Source: Cryptomeria japonica (Eukaryota > Streptophyta > Pinopsida > Cupressales > Cupressaceae). From it: DNA of 64,000 nt. The notes beneath the pieces were generated by a model. The model did no database searches. It saw only the letters and a program-made list of their open reading frames with translations, and was not told the DNA's origin. Both the position numbers and the translations under genes were made by a program. The stretch is taken from positions 259,831,386 through 259,895,385 of the forward strand of contig NC_081406.1 in NCBI RefSeq assembly GCF_030272615.1. The letters run 5' to 3'. Positions 44,641 through 56,190 of the stretch are shown piece by piece. The first letter of the stretch is position 1; each line of letters starts with the position of its first letter.

Positions 44641-45977
44641 ATAGTTGTGTGTTCCCAAAGGCTCAATGAGGGAAAATTTGATCCAAGAGAAGCACAATGG
44701 GTGTTTGAGTGATCATTTTGGTCTAAACAAGACATTGGAACTTGTGCAACATTTCTACTATTGGCCAAGAATGCAAAGGGATATTAGGAGGTATGTTGAA
44801 CAGTGTATGGTTTGTCAAAAGGCAAAAGGTACATCTACTAATGCAGGTCTTTATCAGCCATTACCCATTCCTACAAGGCCATGGGAATGTGTGAGTATGG
44901 ATTTTGTGGTTGGTTTACACCAAAACAAAGCTTGGTTTTGATAGCATTTTTGTTGTTGCTGATAGATTCAGTAAAATGGCACATTTTGTTCCTTGCAAAA
45001 CTACTCATGATACTAGTCACATTTCACACCTGTTTTTCAAAGAGGTTATTTGAATCCATGGTTTTCCTATTAGTATAGTTTCAGATAGAGATGTCAAATT
45101 CCTTGGACATTTTTGGAAAACTCTTTGGAAAAAATTGGGTACTAACTTGTCTTTTGGTTCAGCCTATCATCCCCAAACCGATGGCCAAACAAAGGTGGTT
45201 AATAGGACACTTGGTAACCTATTAAGGTGTTTGACAAAAGAGTATGGATAGAGTTGGGATCAGATTCTTCACCAAGCAGAGTTTGCCTACAATGATAGTG
45301 TCAACAGGTCTACTGGTAAGAGTCCTTTTGAGATAGTATATGGTATGCACCCAAGGGGTGTTATGGAGTTGAGAAACCTTGGTAATGTGCAAAAAAGAAG
45401 TGGTCAAGCTGATGATGTAGCTCAATCTATGAAGGAGGTTCATGATCAAGTAAAGCAAGCTCTCCAAGATGCCTCACAGAAGGTCAAAGCTAGAGTTGAT
45501 GCAACAAGGAAGGATGTCCAATTTTCAGTCAGTGACTTTGTGATGGTGCACTTGAATAAGTCCAGACTTCAAAAAGGAATTCCCAGAAAACTCCAAATGA
45601 GGAGGATATGTCCTTGTAAAGTTTTGGCTAAGTATGGCTCTAATGCTTATAAGATTGATTTGCCTAATGATGTTGCATTGTCTCCTATCTTCAATATTGC
45701 AGATTTGGTTGCATACAAAGGGAAGATTCCCAAGGAGGATGAGAGAGTTTCAGATGTTCACCAATCACTTTCAGACCTTCCTCTTCCTTCTACACCCATG
45801 CCTCAAGCTAAAAAGGTTTTGGATTCTAGGATTCTCAAAAAGACTCGACACCAAGTCTATATGAAGCATTTGATCAAGTGGAGGAAAAAACTAGAATCCA
45901 AGGCTACTTGGGTACTTGATTTAGACTTTATTCAGTCTAGAATTGATATCTCATTGGTGCCAAACCGAGTCACTTGA
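44641..45977 (+). pseudogene. Element D integrase with C-terminal chromodomain-like end
   Basis: Integrase joins the cDNA to the genome. The HHCC zinc domain (EKHNGCLSDHFG and CMVCQKAKG) is at 44690-44830. The catalytic core has MDFVVGL (first Asp, about 44898), a frameshift near 44935, [12 protein letters not shown], a TAA-type break near 45050, [11 protein letters not shown] (second Asp), and [16 protein letters not shown]. In that motif the expected catalytic Glu is Lys (codon AAG at 45192-45194). A TAG at about 45249 follows. The C-terminal part contains VSDFVMVHLNKSRL and KVLAKYGSNAYKIDLP. The end, VLDSRILKKTRHQVYMKHLI then KWRKKLESKATW, resembles a chromodomain that could guide insertion to methylated chromatin. 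Confidence 0.88.
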
Positions 45978-45988
45978 CTTCTTTGTTT

Positions 45989-45999
45989 TTGGGGGAGTA
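45989..45999 (+). other. Element D polypurine tract
   Basis: TTGGGGGAGTA lies directly before the 3' LTR and just after the integrase stop. Confidence 0.7.
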
Positions 46000-47815
46000 T
46001 GGTGCAAAAGCACCTAGTGAAACTAATGGAGCACTTCATCAAATTTTGGTTTGAAATTGCCTATGTTGGCCAAGATGGAATAATAGACTTTTTATATGTC
46101 CAAAGGAATTTTTTAGTGTGTTTAAGTATCTTTTGTATCTTAGTTTTGTTGTTTGTTGAGTTTTTGGTCTATTTTTGACCTATTGTGCTTTGTAAGCCTA
46201 AAATGGGCAAAATGTGGAAATATGGTCAAAACTCCGTATAAAGCCTTGATAGGCATTGAAATATATTTTTGTGGTTATATTAAACCATTTCACATGGTGG
46301 AGTTAAGTCTATTTGGCTCACAAGTCAAAAATGCTCATTGTACCAAAAATTATCAATGTTGTCAAGCAACATTTTGACAATATTTGGAAAATTTGTAAAA
46401 ATAAGGCAAAGGGTGGTTATTGGTCCATACCTAGGCATGATTTGGGTGGAGAATGAATATTTAAATCCTCATACAACTTTTTATCAGGTTGGCATTCGAA
46501 GAAAACAAGGTTTCAATACAAAAACTCAAGATTTTGTCATTTTTATTACACTTTTTGCTCCATATGCTATAGCAGTCCGTACTTCCTGAGCATTTGGCCA
46601 TATTGTATTCATTTGGGAAGTTTTTCCATGTTTTTTAAATCTCTTTGATATGAGTTTTTGTGCTGGTGTGAATTTTTAGCATTGTAGCAAAATTATTTTG
46701 TTTTACCCTGTTCTTGGTTGAGTAAGGGTTTGGCTTCAATAATGGAAGCAACTTGATTTTATTTGGCTCTTTCTCCGTGACCTTTGAAAGTCAATTTTTT
46801 GTACATATCCTTTTTTTACATATGAGTTTTTTTTTTTATGGCAATGGCAAAGAAAGTGGCTTTTGTTGCTAACTAGGCAAGCTCTTATAGCCCGGCTAGT
46901 GAACTTTCACAGTGAAAACAAAGTTGCTCTACAAACCCTCACCAAGTGAACCTTATTTTGGTTTCCCAAGGTGGAATGAAGTTTTATCAGATTTTTTAAG
47001 CCATATGGAAGAGTTTTCAAATGAATAATTAGTTGAGAAATGCATTTTGAGCAGCCAAAGTATTGAAATACAATGGTTTTTTAACACTTTTCCTCTTGAA
47101 ACTTGGTTGCACATCAAGTGTTTGTCTTTATGCTATAGCGAAGGAAGTTTGAAGGCTTCATAATGATGGTACAGACCTTATCAAGATATTTGGTGGTTTG
47201 AAGAAGTGTTTGTAATGGTGTTGGGGTGTTAGAAGACTTGAAACCCTTAAAAACCCTTGTTTTTAGGCACATATATAGGACAGTCATTGTACGGCCCTGT
47301 CAGACCTCCTCATAGAAAAAAATTGAAATTTATCCATAAAGGGTATCCATAAATGAAAAGGTTTCATGAGGTGTTTTGGCATTTTGTGGAGTTATAAGCA
47401 TTTTAGCAGTTTTGGAGGGCTAATTGGGGCTCTTTTCTTGTAGCCCTGTTTTGAGCTTTTCCTCAAATCGGGTAAGAAGAAAAATTGAAAGACCATCAAA
47501 CCAAGTTGAATTAATCCTAATAGGATGTTAGACAATGTCCTAGACCTCCTACAACTCTTGGTGAGTGATCTTGGTGTTTGGAGCTAAGAAGCAAACTTAC
47601 ACCTTTGTGAGTCTTGAGAGCAAGTATGAATGAAAATAAGAACTAACATGGTAGGAAGATCAAAGGGTTGGTATGAAGCATAGAGAAGGAAAGAAATCAA
47701 AGAAACAGTACCTAAAAAAGTGGCAAAACCTTTAACAATTACCTTTGAGGGAACTTGCAAGCGAAATTGATTACAAACACACAATTTGAGCCATTTTTTG
47801 AGTATCTCCCTATTA
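46000..47815 (+). repeat. Element D 3' LTR
   Basis: 1816 bp, closely matching 39522-41339. The end reads CTCCCTATTA, so the terminal CA has mutated to TA. It is followed by the target duplication GTTAC. Confidence 0.92.
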
Positions 47816-47820
47816 GTTAC

Positions 47821-49584
47821 TCTTCGATCTATTATCATAGTGTTTTTAATTCCCAAAGTAATGTCCTAACTAGAATTATTTGGAGATATTTTATTCTGAA
47901 TTCTTTGCAATCCACATTACGCATGCACATATAATTTTTTCCGTTAAATCTATGCTTCTTCTTCTTCCTGGAAACCTGTAAAATAGCAAAAATCCCACTG
48001 CAATGTCAAACATTTCATTCACATATATTATTTGCATTCTTGAGACTCATTCTCTTACACCCACCTAACCACCAAAATTCTCTCTACAAAGAAATGTCTA
48101 TAGGTTAAAAGCGGGCCCATCGCCAACATGTTCCGATTTGGACACCAAATTTTTGTTTGGCTGGTCAACTAGAGCTCCCACTACGTCTTCACTCATGTCT
48201 GATATGCATCTAACCAAGAGAGAGGATTTTGGGTGCCATTTATCGTGTTTTGTTTTTCCTTGTACTACTCTCCAATACGCCACTTTTTGAATCCGTCATC
48301 TCCAATGTCTTCAAATTTCAAGAATAGTTGAAGAATCACAACTCACTAAGTCAAAATCTGAGGTCAAATTTCATTCTTTGAAATAGGGGCAAAATTCATT
48401 CTTATTAATTACAGTGATTTTCTTATTGATTGAACAATAAGAGTTGACATTGGCTTTGGGCAAGGCTTCCATGCCCAACAAGAAGATGATAATAACCACA
48501 GTGAACACAATGTGGATGGAGCCTAGCCCCATTTTGTATTTGTTTATGAAGAGCTTTGAAATTGGGGCGGGAATAGGATCAAAGGTAAGCTATTTTTTCA
48601 TCATTATAGTTGTAGTACAGGTGGAAACACCAACATGAGGTTTGACTTGAGCAAGCTTCTATACAACACAACCTTTTTTCACTCTTTTATGTGTACAAGT
48701 CACATACCCAATAGTGAAGAGTTTCATACTTTCATAGGTAAAATAGAGACATATGGTCCCATACTTTTAATGGAGAAAACTGTAGGTCTATTGTCAATTT
48801 GCACACTTAAAATACACTTTTAGGTTACATTCAAAGGGAGCAATCTATAGAATAAGCTGACTTGAAATCTGTAAGGACCTAGGTTTTTTTTACATAATAT
48901 AAAACTCACTAATTCTCATAATGTCCTTCATAGCTAAGTATCAAAAACATCCATCATTTCTTGGACTACCTACATACCACATATCCACAGTGATCAAGAC
49001 ATTGAATGATCACAATGTGAAATATGTACTTTTGTTAATTCTATGTCTATGCAACCATATGAGTGGGTATCCAACCCTTTCTAGAATCCATAACCACATC
49101 AATAGGAATATCAATAATGCCATAATTTATCGCAAGGTCCCATGGGTGAGGAATTCCATAAGCCTCCATATTTGTAAATGAACTTCTAAAGCAACATGTA
49201 ACTTGTGAAGTGGCTAAAGTTATTTCAACATCACTTTCCATTTGTTAGATATATCTTGAGGAGGGACACACAAAATGAAATGAATCAATGCTACAATCAT
49301 AATCTTTTATCTCATGTACTCTTAGTATTAATGTGTGTCACACCATTAAAGCAACTTAAAAAATTTGATTGTAGCACTCTTCATGCATCTCTTTAAATCA
49401 TGCCCACTATATTTGAATGGAATATTATTAGCAATCCCAATGAAGATCAAATCTTAATACCCCCCACAACGTTTTTGAGGTTCTACGAAACCATAATACA
49501 CATGTTGAATCCTATTATCTTGCTACAATTTGATGCAGATGTCACACTCTACTTTTCCGAAGACAAACTTAATTACCCAAAATT
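47821..49584. other. Unassigned sequence between elements D and C
   Basis: AT-rich and without a recognisable gene. Short frames such as 49047-49241 (minus) and 49205-49396 (plus) have no recognisable domain and overlap each other. This is host sequence into which element C inserted; it resumes at 61371. Confidence 0.6.
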
Positions 49585-49589
49585 ATAAG

Positions 49590-51063
49590 TGTATGTGGGA
49601 AAAAGTGGTATCAACCTGCAAGAGGAGAAAACAATTCTAACACACATAAAACATTGCATTAGAGGTTAGAAATTCAAACAAAGCAAGTTAAATGAATCTA
49701 AACTCTTTAAAATCATTCCATGTTCCTCTATCTCCAAGGATCTTCAAGATTCAAGGTGGCTCTCAGCTTGGAAGATCACTTCATTCTTTAAGATGACAAC
49801 CTAAAGAACAAGATTTATGATTCTAAGATCTAAATGGAATGCAACCAAGATCCTAGTTATGATTTAGATATGAAACTAGATGATGATAAGATGCAAGATA
49901 TTGATATGAAGCTTGAACTAGTATGAAAATGATACTAAGATGAAGCTAACATGATATATCTAAGATTATAATTCTATCAAAATGATCTAAAATTATATTC
50001 TATCAAAGAGAGATGATATGCTTAATGTTATGAGACTATAAGTTTGATGCACAAAGACTTGATTTTTTTGAAGAAGGAATGAACTCTATTTATAGGGAAA
50101 ATAGGGCAATGGATGGTCAAGATTGGATAATCTTATCGAGGCCCAGGATTGAAAGTTATCAATCCATGTTTACAATTCTCACCAATGAAATGGTGACAAT
50201 TGTCAACATAAGACTGCTTGAGAGGAGATGTAAGAAGCATTAAATGCTTGAAAAGACCTCATGGTTACCTTAGGAGGTAAGGGTTAAGGTTAGGTTAGGG
50301 TTATCTAATGGATAAAGCTCTTACCCAAGGGGTAAACTCTTGTGCAAGGGTTAAAGGGATAACCAAGGGTAAAGCCATGAGTGCTTGATGAGACCCCTGG
50401 GTTAGATGAAGGTTGAGTTAGGCAAAAAGTATCTAACCATGCCAAAAGGGTTAGTTAACCATTAATGGTTTGGAAGACTTTGGGGACAAATTTGTAAGAG
50501 TCCTTCCAGATTTGGGGGAACTCAACAAGTTAGCTTGTTGAAGGCATAAAGGCTTTAATGTCTTTGGAAGACTTTACTCCAAATTTGAGAAGTGACATCC
50601 TCAAATTTAGGGAAATGGGATGATTGAAGGGTTTAGGCTAATTGATTAGGATTAGATGGGTTCTAGAAGAATTTAGAAGGGGGGTTTAGGAGGCAAGTGG
50701 GAGATGTAGGAGAATGCAAGTGGATGGAGGATAATTTTAATTAAAATAAATTGCTTTATTTTAACAAAATAGATGCAAGTGGAGGATTTAAATAAATTTA
50801 GATTTATTTAAATGCAAATGAGATTTTAATTAAATGTAGATTTAATTAAAATGGGAAAGGGGATAAATTGATATTTTTAATTAAATATGAATTTAATTAA
50901 AATGGCTAGAGGAGGGGTATTTAATTAAATGTGAATTTAATTAAATGGCTTGGATGGAAGAAGGGTATATTAATTAAATCTTAATTTAATTAATTGGAAG
51001 AATTAAGAATAATTAAATGAATAAAATTCACTTAATTCATTGTGCAACTTTTAGGTGTCTACA
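49590..51063 (-). repeat. Element C 3' LTR
   Basis: 1474 bp. The sense start TGTAGACACCTAAAAG resembles A and B. A row of about six AT palindromes lies at 50728-51045. A TATA box CTATAAATAGAG is on the minus strand at 50085-50096. Confidence 0.9.
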
Positions 51064-51098
51064 TTTTACCCCTCTTTGAGTTAACGTGTGACCACATG
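51064..51098 (-). other. Element C polypurine tract and adjacent hairpin
   Basis: The minus strand reads CAAAGAGGGGTAAAA before the LTR. Just upstream, AACATGTG and CACACGTT (about 51084-51101) can form a stem with one mismatch, at the same place as the hairpin in element A. Confidence 0.65.
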
Positions 51099-51116
51099 TT
51101 GATTCAAAGAAAATTT

Positions 51117-51310
51117 GTCGGGTATGCTGTCAAAATTTGATCGATATGATGTCGTGGATATGAAAAATTAATTTGATATGAAAAGTCGATATGATGCCCC
51201 AGATTTGATGAACGATATTGATGATGCCCCAGATATGAAGAATTGATTTGATATGAAAATTTGATATGAAACTGATATGAAATTGATGTCAAGATTTGAT
51301 ATGATAATGC
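51117..51310. repeat. Degenerate GATATGA-rich repeats
   Basis: Words such as TTGATATGAAAA and GATGCCCCAGAT recur irregularly. No coding potential. Confidence 0.6.
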
Positions 51311-51473
51311 CCCCTCAGGAGATTGTTCATGTACAAAAGGCATGAATGATCTCTCGAAAGAAGAAGAATGCTATTTGAAAGATAGAAGAGTGGATAATGA
51401 TGACATGCATGAGTTTGATAAGATTGATTAGATTGATTGGATTGAGATTAAGATTGATCAGATTAAGATCAAG

Positions 51474-51800
51474 TCTGGTTTCAGGAATGATACCTCATGT
51501 ATAAGACATGGATGATCGAGCATCTGGTTTTAAGAATGATACCACTTGCATAAGACATGGATGATCGAGCGTCTGGTTTTAGGAATGATACCACCTACAT
51601 AAGACATGGATGATCAAGCATCTAGTTTCAGGAATGATATATCCTGTATAAGAGCTGATCAAAACATCTAGTTTCAGAAACGATATATCCTGTATAAGAG
51701 CTGATCAAAACATCTGGTTTTAGGAATGATATATCCTGTATAAGAGCTGATCAAAACATCTGGTTTAAGGAAAGATACATCCTGTATAAGACATGATAGA
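51474..51800. repeat. Tandem repeat, seven units of about 45-51 bp
   Basis: Each unit has TCTGGTTTTAGGAATGATA and then CCTGTATAAGA. Units start at about 51474, 51520, 51571, 51621, 51668, 51713 and 51758. The first three end in CATGGATGATCGAGC and the later ones in GCTGATCAAAAC. Confidence 0.85.
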
Positions 51801-51894
51801 AGATAGTTTGGAAGAATGATGAAGATATGAAAGTGAAGAAAGATTCCATGATGATACGATAGATATGCATTCGATGGATGCAATGATGAATGCG

Positions 51895-52075
51895 ACTAGA
51901 TGATAATGATGTGATGTATCTTGAAAATGAGATGTATGATAATGATAATGAAATGATACTAATGCAAGATTAAGATGATAATGATGTGCAACTAATGCAA
52001 GATTAAAAATGATGTAAAACCTAATGCAAGATTAAGATGATAATGATGTGCAACTAATGCAAAGCTTAATATGCA
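51895..52075. repeat. Short repeats with GATGATAATGATGTGCAAC
   Basis: GATGATAATGATGTG and CTAATGCAAGATTAA recur four or five times over about 180 bp. Confidence 0.65.
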
Positions 52076-52079
52076 TTCT

Positions 52080-53010
52080 CGTTCTCAATGTTACCATCTA
52101 TTGTGATCAAAGTGCCAATGCTTCCTTTGTTTTTATCATCGAGCCTTGATTTGTTGGAAGTTGATACAAGCATCATGGTATAATTGAAGCATAATGACCT
52201 GAGTATAACTTACATGGATTTTGATATTGCAAGACGACACAAGCATCGAGGTATAATTGAACCAAGATGACCTGAGTGTTTCTTGCATAAACAGACAAGA
52301 GTTAACCTTTGTCCCATACAAATCCGAAATGTCCTCAGTGATATGTTACTTGATCACGTCGTAAGACAAATTTGTATGATAAAAGACTTCACTCACAGAT
52401 AGAAGACAAATAAAACATCGCATTCCTTCCTTGCTTCTCTAGTCATTGAGACATCCTTGAGTTACTTAGGAGATTTGATAAGAAAAAATTAACAACCATA
52501 AGTACACATGCATGCTATTGGAAATGTATTCTTGTCAATTTAAAACATCTTCCAAATAGATCTTTGTTTAGTTGAAATTAGTTCAAGTCTGTGATGTCTA
52601 GCCTTCTTGCATTATCGTTTGTCATTTGTTTGTTGTTCTGATCCTTGTTGTCTTGCTACATGTTTGGTCTGATGTTGAAAATCTTGAAGGCGAAATGCCC
52701 CCGGCGAGGTTAGGATCTTGCCCCTTGTTGTTGATACTACTTCGATATGGATATGTACACTGATCACCAAGCCAGGTGGGATATGATTTGGATAACTGAT
52801 TTAGATAAACCAAGGATAGTGACTATGCTAAGTATGTCCAAGATTGATAAGTATTTGTGAATTTCTGGTGATATCTCAGATGGGCGGATATGATATGTAC
52901 AATATGATTTATGAAACATGCACTGCCATCAATTGATAAAGATAAGGCCAACTTAGAACAAAATCAACAGTCATACTGATTTATGTCATTGTTTTGATTT
53001 GTTCAATGAT
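52080..53010 (-). other. Element C interior, no recognised gene
   Basis: About 930 bp without a convincing reading frame on either strand and without clear repeats, apart from two related blocks near 52160 and 52240 (ACAAGCATC..GGTATAATTGAA). Confidence 0.5.
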
Positions 53011-53014
53011 TGAT

Positions 53015-53265
53015 AAGAGTGTTTGGTTTCAAAGAGTGAGTACCCCATATAAGACCAATCTGTCTAGTTTTGAGTGTACCTATCCTTGTATAAGACATTT
53101 TGATGTTGATGTTGATAGATGGATTGATTATCAAGACTCGATGATTGATAGGAATGTCTAGTTTCAAAGAAAGAGTACCTCGTATAAGACCGATATGTCT
53201 GGTTTTGAGTGTACCTATCCCTATATAAGGCATGTTTGATGTTGATGTTGATTTCAAGTAATGAA
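53015..53265. repeat. Two-unit tandem repeat of about 125 bp
   Basis: AGTTTTGAGTGTACCTATCC, then TGTATAAGACAT and TGATGTTGATGTTGAT, occurs twice. It shares the CTGGTTT...TATAAGACAT pattern of the repeat at 51474-51800, so the two probably have a common origin. Confidence 0.7.
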
Positions 53266-53579
53266 TTGAATAACAAGACATGCAATTAGTTTGATTGCAG
53301 ACTTTGAGAGTTTTCCTATTGTTGATTTGATTTGATGGATGGTCCATGCTTTCATGTTTTTTATTTTATTTTTTATTTTTTTAATTTTTAGCTTTTGGAT
53401 ATTTTGATTTTTTGAGTTGTTTGGATTAGAAGAAAGATGCATTTGGTTGCCCCAATGTATAGCAAGACAAGGAATATTATGAATGGATGACTGAACCATT
53501 GAGGTGGAAATGGATTTTTTGTGTCCATAGTTTTGGTCAAGATCAAGGATGGAAAAGGGGATATGGATGGAGATAGGAT

Positions 53580-54010
53580 ATGGATAGGAGAAACAAGATC
53601 ATGGATAACACTGGATGATAGATGATGGAAGAAATGAATAGATAGGATAAGGGATATGGATTAGAGGATATGGATGAGGTGAAGCAAGATCATAGATAGC
53701 ACTAGATGATGGAATCAATGGATAGATAGGATAAGGGATATGGATGAGGTGAAGCAAGATTGTAGATAGCACTAGATGATAGAAGCAATGAATAGATAGG
53801 ATAGATGGTTTGGATAAAGTGAAGAAAGATTGTAGATAGCACTGGATCATAGAAGCAATGAATAGATAGGATAAGGGATATGGATTAGCAGATATGGATG
53901 AGGTGAAGAAAGATTGTAGATAGCACTAGATGATAGAAGCAATGAATAGATAGGATAAGGGATATGGGTTAGAGGATACGAATAAGGTGAAGCAAGATCG
54001 TAGATAATGA
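53580..54010. repeat. Tandem repeat, five to six units of about 65-75 bp
   Basis: Each unit contains AGATAGCACTAGATGATAGA and then AATAGATAGGATAAGGGATA. Apparent minus-strand frames (53599-53850, 53847-54182) are made of this repeat. Confidence 0.8.
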
Positions 54011-54570
54011 TGAAGTTAGATAGGGTAATGGATATTGGAGGAAGGATAATGGGAGATATGGTAGGAAGAATAGAGTGGATGAACTTTGCCCCAAGCATAG
54101 AGGTTTCCATTTGCAAAGAGGTGATATGTAAGATTGTCACAACATTTAGCACCACCTGAATAAGTGTTCCTGAACTTTTCAAATATAGAGACCCAACCCA
54201 TACTTAGAACCTCCAAAAATTTCAACTGAACATTTCTAGCAACTGGGAAGAATACTCAAAAGGGAAGAAGAATCTTAAACAGGATCAAGGTACTTAGTCT
54301 TTGATTACCCATGTGTGTGCAAGTGGGTTCATTCCAGCTCATATAATCATTGTAATCTTCAGAATCCAACGTGGCTAGCTACATGAGTTACCCTGACTTC
54401 AAAAGCATCTCGAATAGAGCCTCACTACCAGTGAGCGTCCATTGCCCCGACAAGGTTATCATTGTAATCTCACAAATATTGCTCCATTGCCAGCCAGACG
54501 TCCATAGCCCTGATGGAGTTACTTGCATGTTCCCATAGCCAAGCATTTTGATTTTCTTGATATTGATTTT
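54011..54570 (-). other. Element C interior left of the Copia remnant
   Basis: About 560 bp without a recognised gene. It has two related blocks near 54420-54470 and 54480-54530 (GCCAGACGTCCATAGCCC and GTGAGCGTCCATTGCCCC). Confidence 0.5.
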
Positions 54571-54943
54571 TGTTGGAGTTGAGAAATACAACACCACAGG
54601 AGCCCAAATGATCTCTGCAAGCTGAAACACCTGTTACAAGGAGAAGCAAGGAAGCAAATCACAGAAGAAAGAAATACACAGAAAATATGCTCAAAAAGAG
54701 AGAGCTCAATATTCACAAAATATGTAATGTAAAAACCTTCTTCTTATAATGAAAAGAATGAACTCAACCTTTAATAGGTCAAGAAACCCTAAAAGGGAAA
54801 ACCTAGGTTTGCACATAATAATTAATAAAAGAATTAATTATTATGCACCTAAAGTTAGCTTAAGTGTAAAAGAGATAAAGGGAACTTAAACAATTAAACA
54901 AATATTGTTTAATTAATCAAGTAAATACCCGAATACTCTAACA
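54571..54943 (-). repeat. Copia LTR, inverted copy (3' LTR)
   Basis: 373 bp with sense ends TGTTAGAG...TCCAACA. The minus strand reads CTTAAGGGGGGG directly before it (54944-54955), a polypurine tract, so this is a 3' LTR. It is the inverse of 55805-56177. Confidence 0.82.
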
Positions 54944-55804
54944 CCCCCCCTTAAGCTAGACTTAGGGAGAAGCTAAAACCTAGAACAGCTACTAAAAGCA
55001 ATAAAGATGGGTCCCGGCAATAAGGCTTGATTAGGTACCCAAATACAATGAAATCTCTATGAACTGGAGAAATAGAGAAAACCACATGGGAACAAAAATC
55101 TACTCCAAAAAGAGATGGAAAAGAACACCACTAAAGCATAAAATAGATGCAAACACTGTCAAAGAGAAACTACTGATCTGAAGAACCTCCACTAAAATAG
55201 AACATGACCAGGTAGAGAAGACTGTAATCTGTATGAGTGCCCTCAAATGACACTACTCGAATTAGATGGCAAACAAGGCAAACACTGAACTCGAAGATAT
55301 AGATGGCATGTGAAACCAAAGCTTGAAGAGCTGATCAATCTAACCATGTAAGCATTAGAACCAACAGAACAAACCTCCCCATAATGCTGAAGAGGGAGAG
55401 GGACATGAACACTGAAAAGAACGGCCAAGAAGAACTGGATGACGAAGAACCAAGAACATCAAAGGTGCTGAGAAAAGGACATGGTGTCGTGGAAGGAACA
55501 CTCACTTGACACACATCATGAGGTGAATGTCATGGAAGGAACACTCACTAGACAACGGTAGATGGCAAACAAGGCGAATATCAACCCCCTCATGGCACTT
55601 TATAAGTAGTGCATGTACAACAAGGCACAAGATGTGCATGATCCCAAGTAAATAGTGGAAGATGACACTTTATCCCAGTGCATTTGCATATATACAATGC
55701 TACAATGATAACAAGACTGGAAATAGAAACGAGAACCAAAATAGGCATTTGTGTCATTTTGTCACATGCTTGCCCATGCTCGAATCTAGCATGAGCAAGA
55801 AAAT
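54944..55804 (-). other. Sequence between the inverted Copia LTRs
   Basis: The left part should be the 3' end of a Copia internal region on the minus strand, since it starts with a PPT. No Copia protein is readable. Two copies of CATGGAAGGAACACTCAC-like text lie at about 55490 and 55533. The right part ends with AAAAT before the second LTR. The junction between the two parts was not located. Confidence 0.5.
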
Positions 55805-56177
55805 TGTTAGAGTATTTAGGTATTTACTTGATTAATTAAACAATATTTGTTTAATTGTTTAAGTTCCCTTTATCTCTTTTACACTTAAGCTAACTTTAGG
55901 TGCATAATAATTAATTCTTTTATTAATTATTATGTGCAAACCTAGGTTTTTCCTTTTAGGGTTTCTTGACCTATTAAAGGTTGAGTTCATTCTTTTCATT
56001 GTAAGAAGAAGGTTTTTACATTACACATTTTGTGAATATTGAGCTCTCTCTTTTTGAGCATATTTTCTGTGTATTTCTTTCTTTTGTGATTTGCTTCCTT
56101 GCTTCTCCTTGTAACAGGTTTTTCAGCTTGCAAAGATCATTTTGGCTCTTGTGGTGTTGTATTTCTCGACTCCAACA
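55805..56177 (+). repeat. Copia LTR (5' LTR)
   Basis: 373 bp, TGTTAGAG...TCCAACA, followed directly by a Copia-type PBS. It is the inverse of 54571-54943. Confidence 0.85.
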
Positions 56178-56190
56178 TGGTATCAGAGCT
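56178..56190 (+). other. Copia primer-binding site
   Basis: TGGTATCAGAGCT is the canonical initiator tRNA-Met complement used by plant Ty1/Copia elements, immediately after the LTR. Confidence 0.9.

Larger units (their letters stand above)
39522..47815 (+). mobile_element. Element D: chromodomain-type Ty3/Gypsy retrotransposon, full-length but inactive
   Basis: The LTRs at 39522-41339 and 46000-47815 are flanked by a perfect 5-bp duplication, GTTAC (39517-39521 and 47816-47820). The PBS, gag, protease, RT, RNase H, integrase and chromodomain are all present in the normal Ty3/Gypsy order, followed by a PPT. This is the only element in the window with pol. Stops and frameshifts occur in every domain, and the integrase glutamate is replaced, so it cannot move by itself. 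The C-terminal chromodomain-like segment places it among chromoviruses; the exact clade is not decided. Confidence 0.93.

Noticed and set aside
47821-49584. A possible decayed host gene between D and C
   Set aside because: Several short frames exist on both strands, but none has a recognisable domain or consistent exon structure.
51474-51800. CRISPR-like pattern of regular repeats
   Set aside because: Plant nuclear context, repeats diverged and contiguous, no distinct spacers and no cas genes.
53599-54182. Minus-strand frames with repeated IHIPYPIY
   Set aside because: They are translations of the 65-75-bp tandem repeat of element C.
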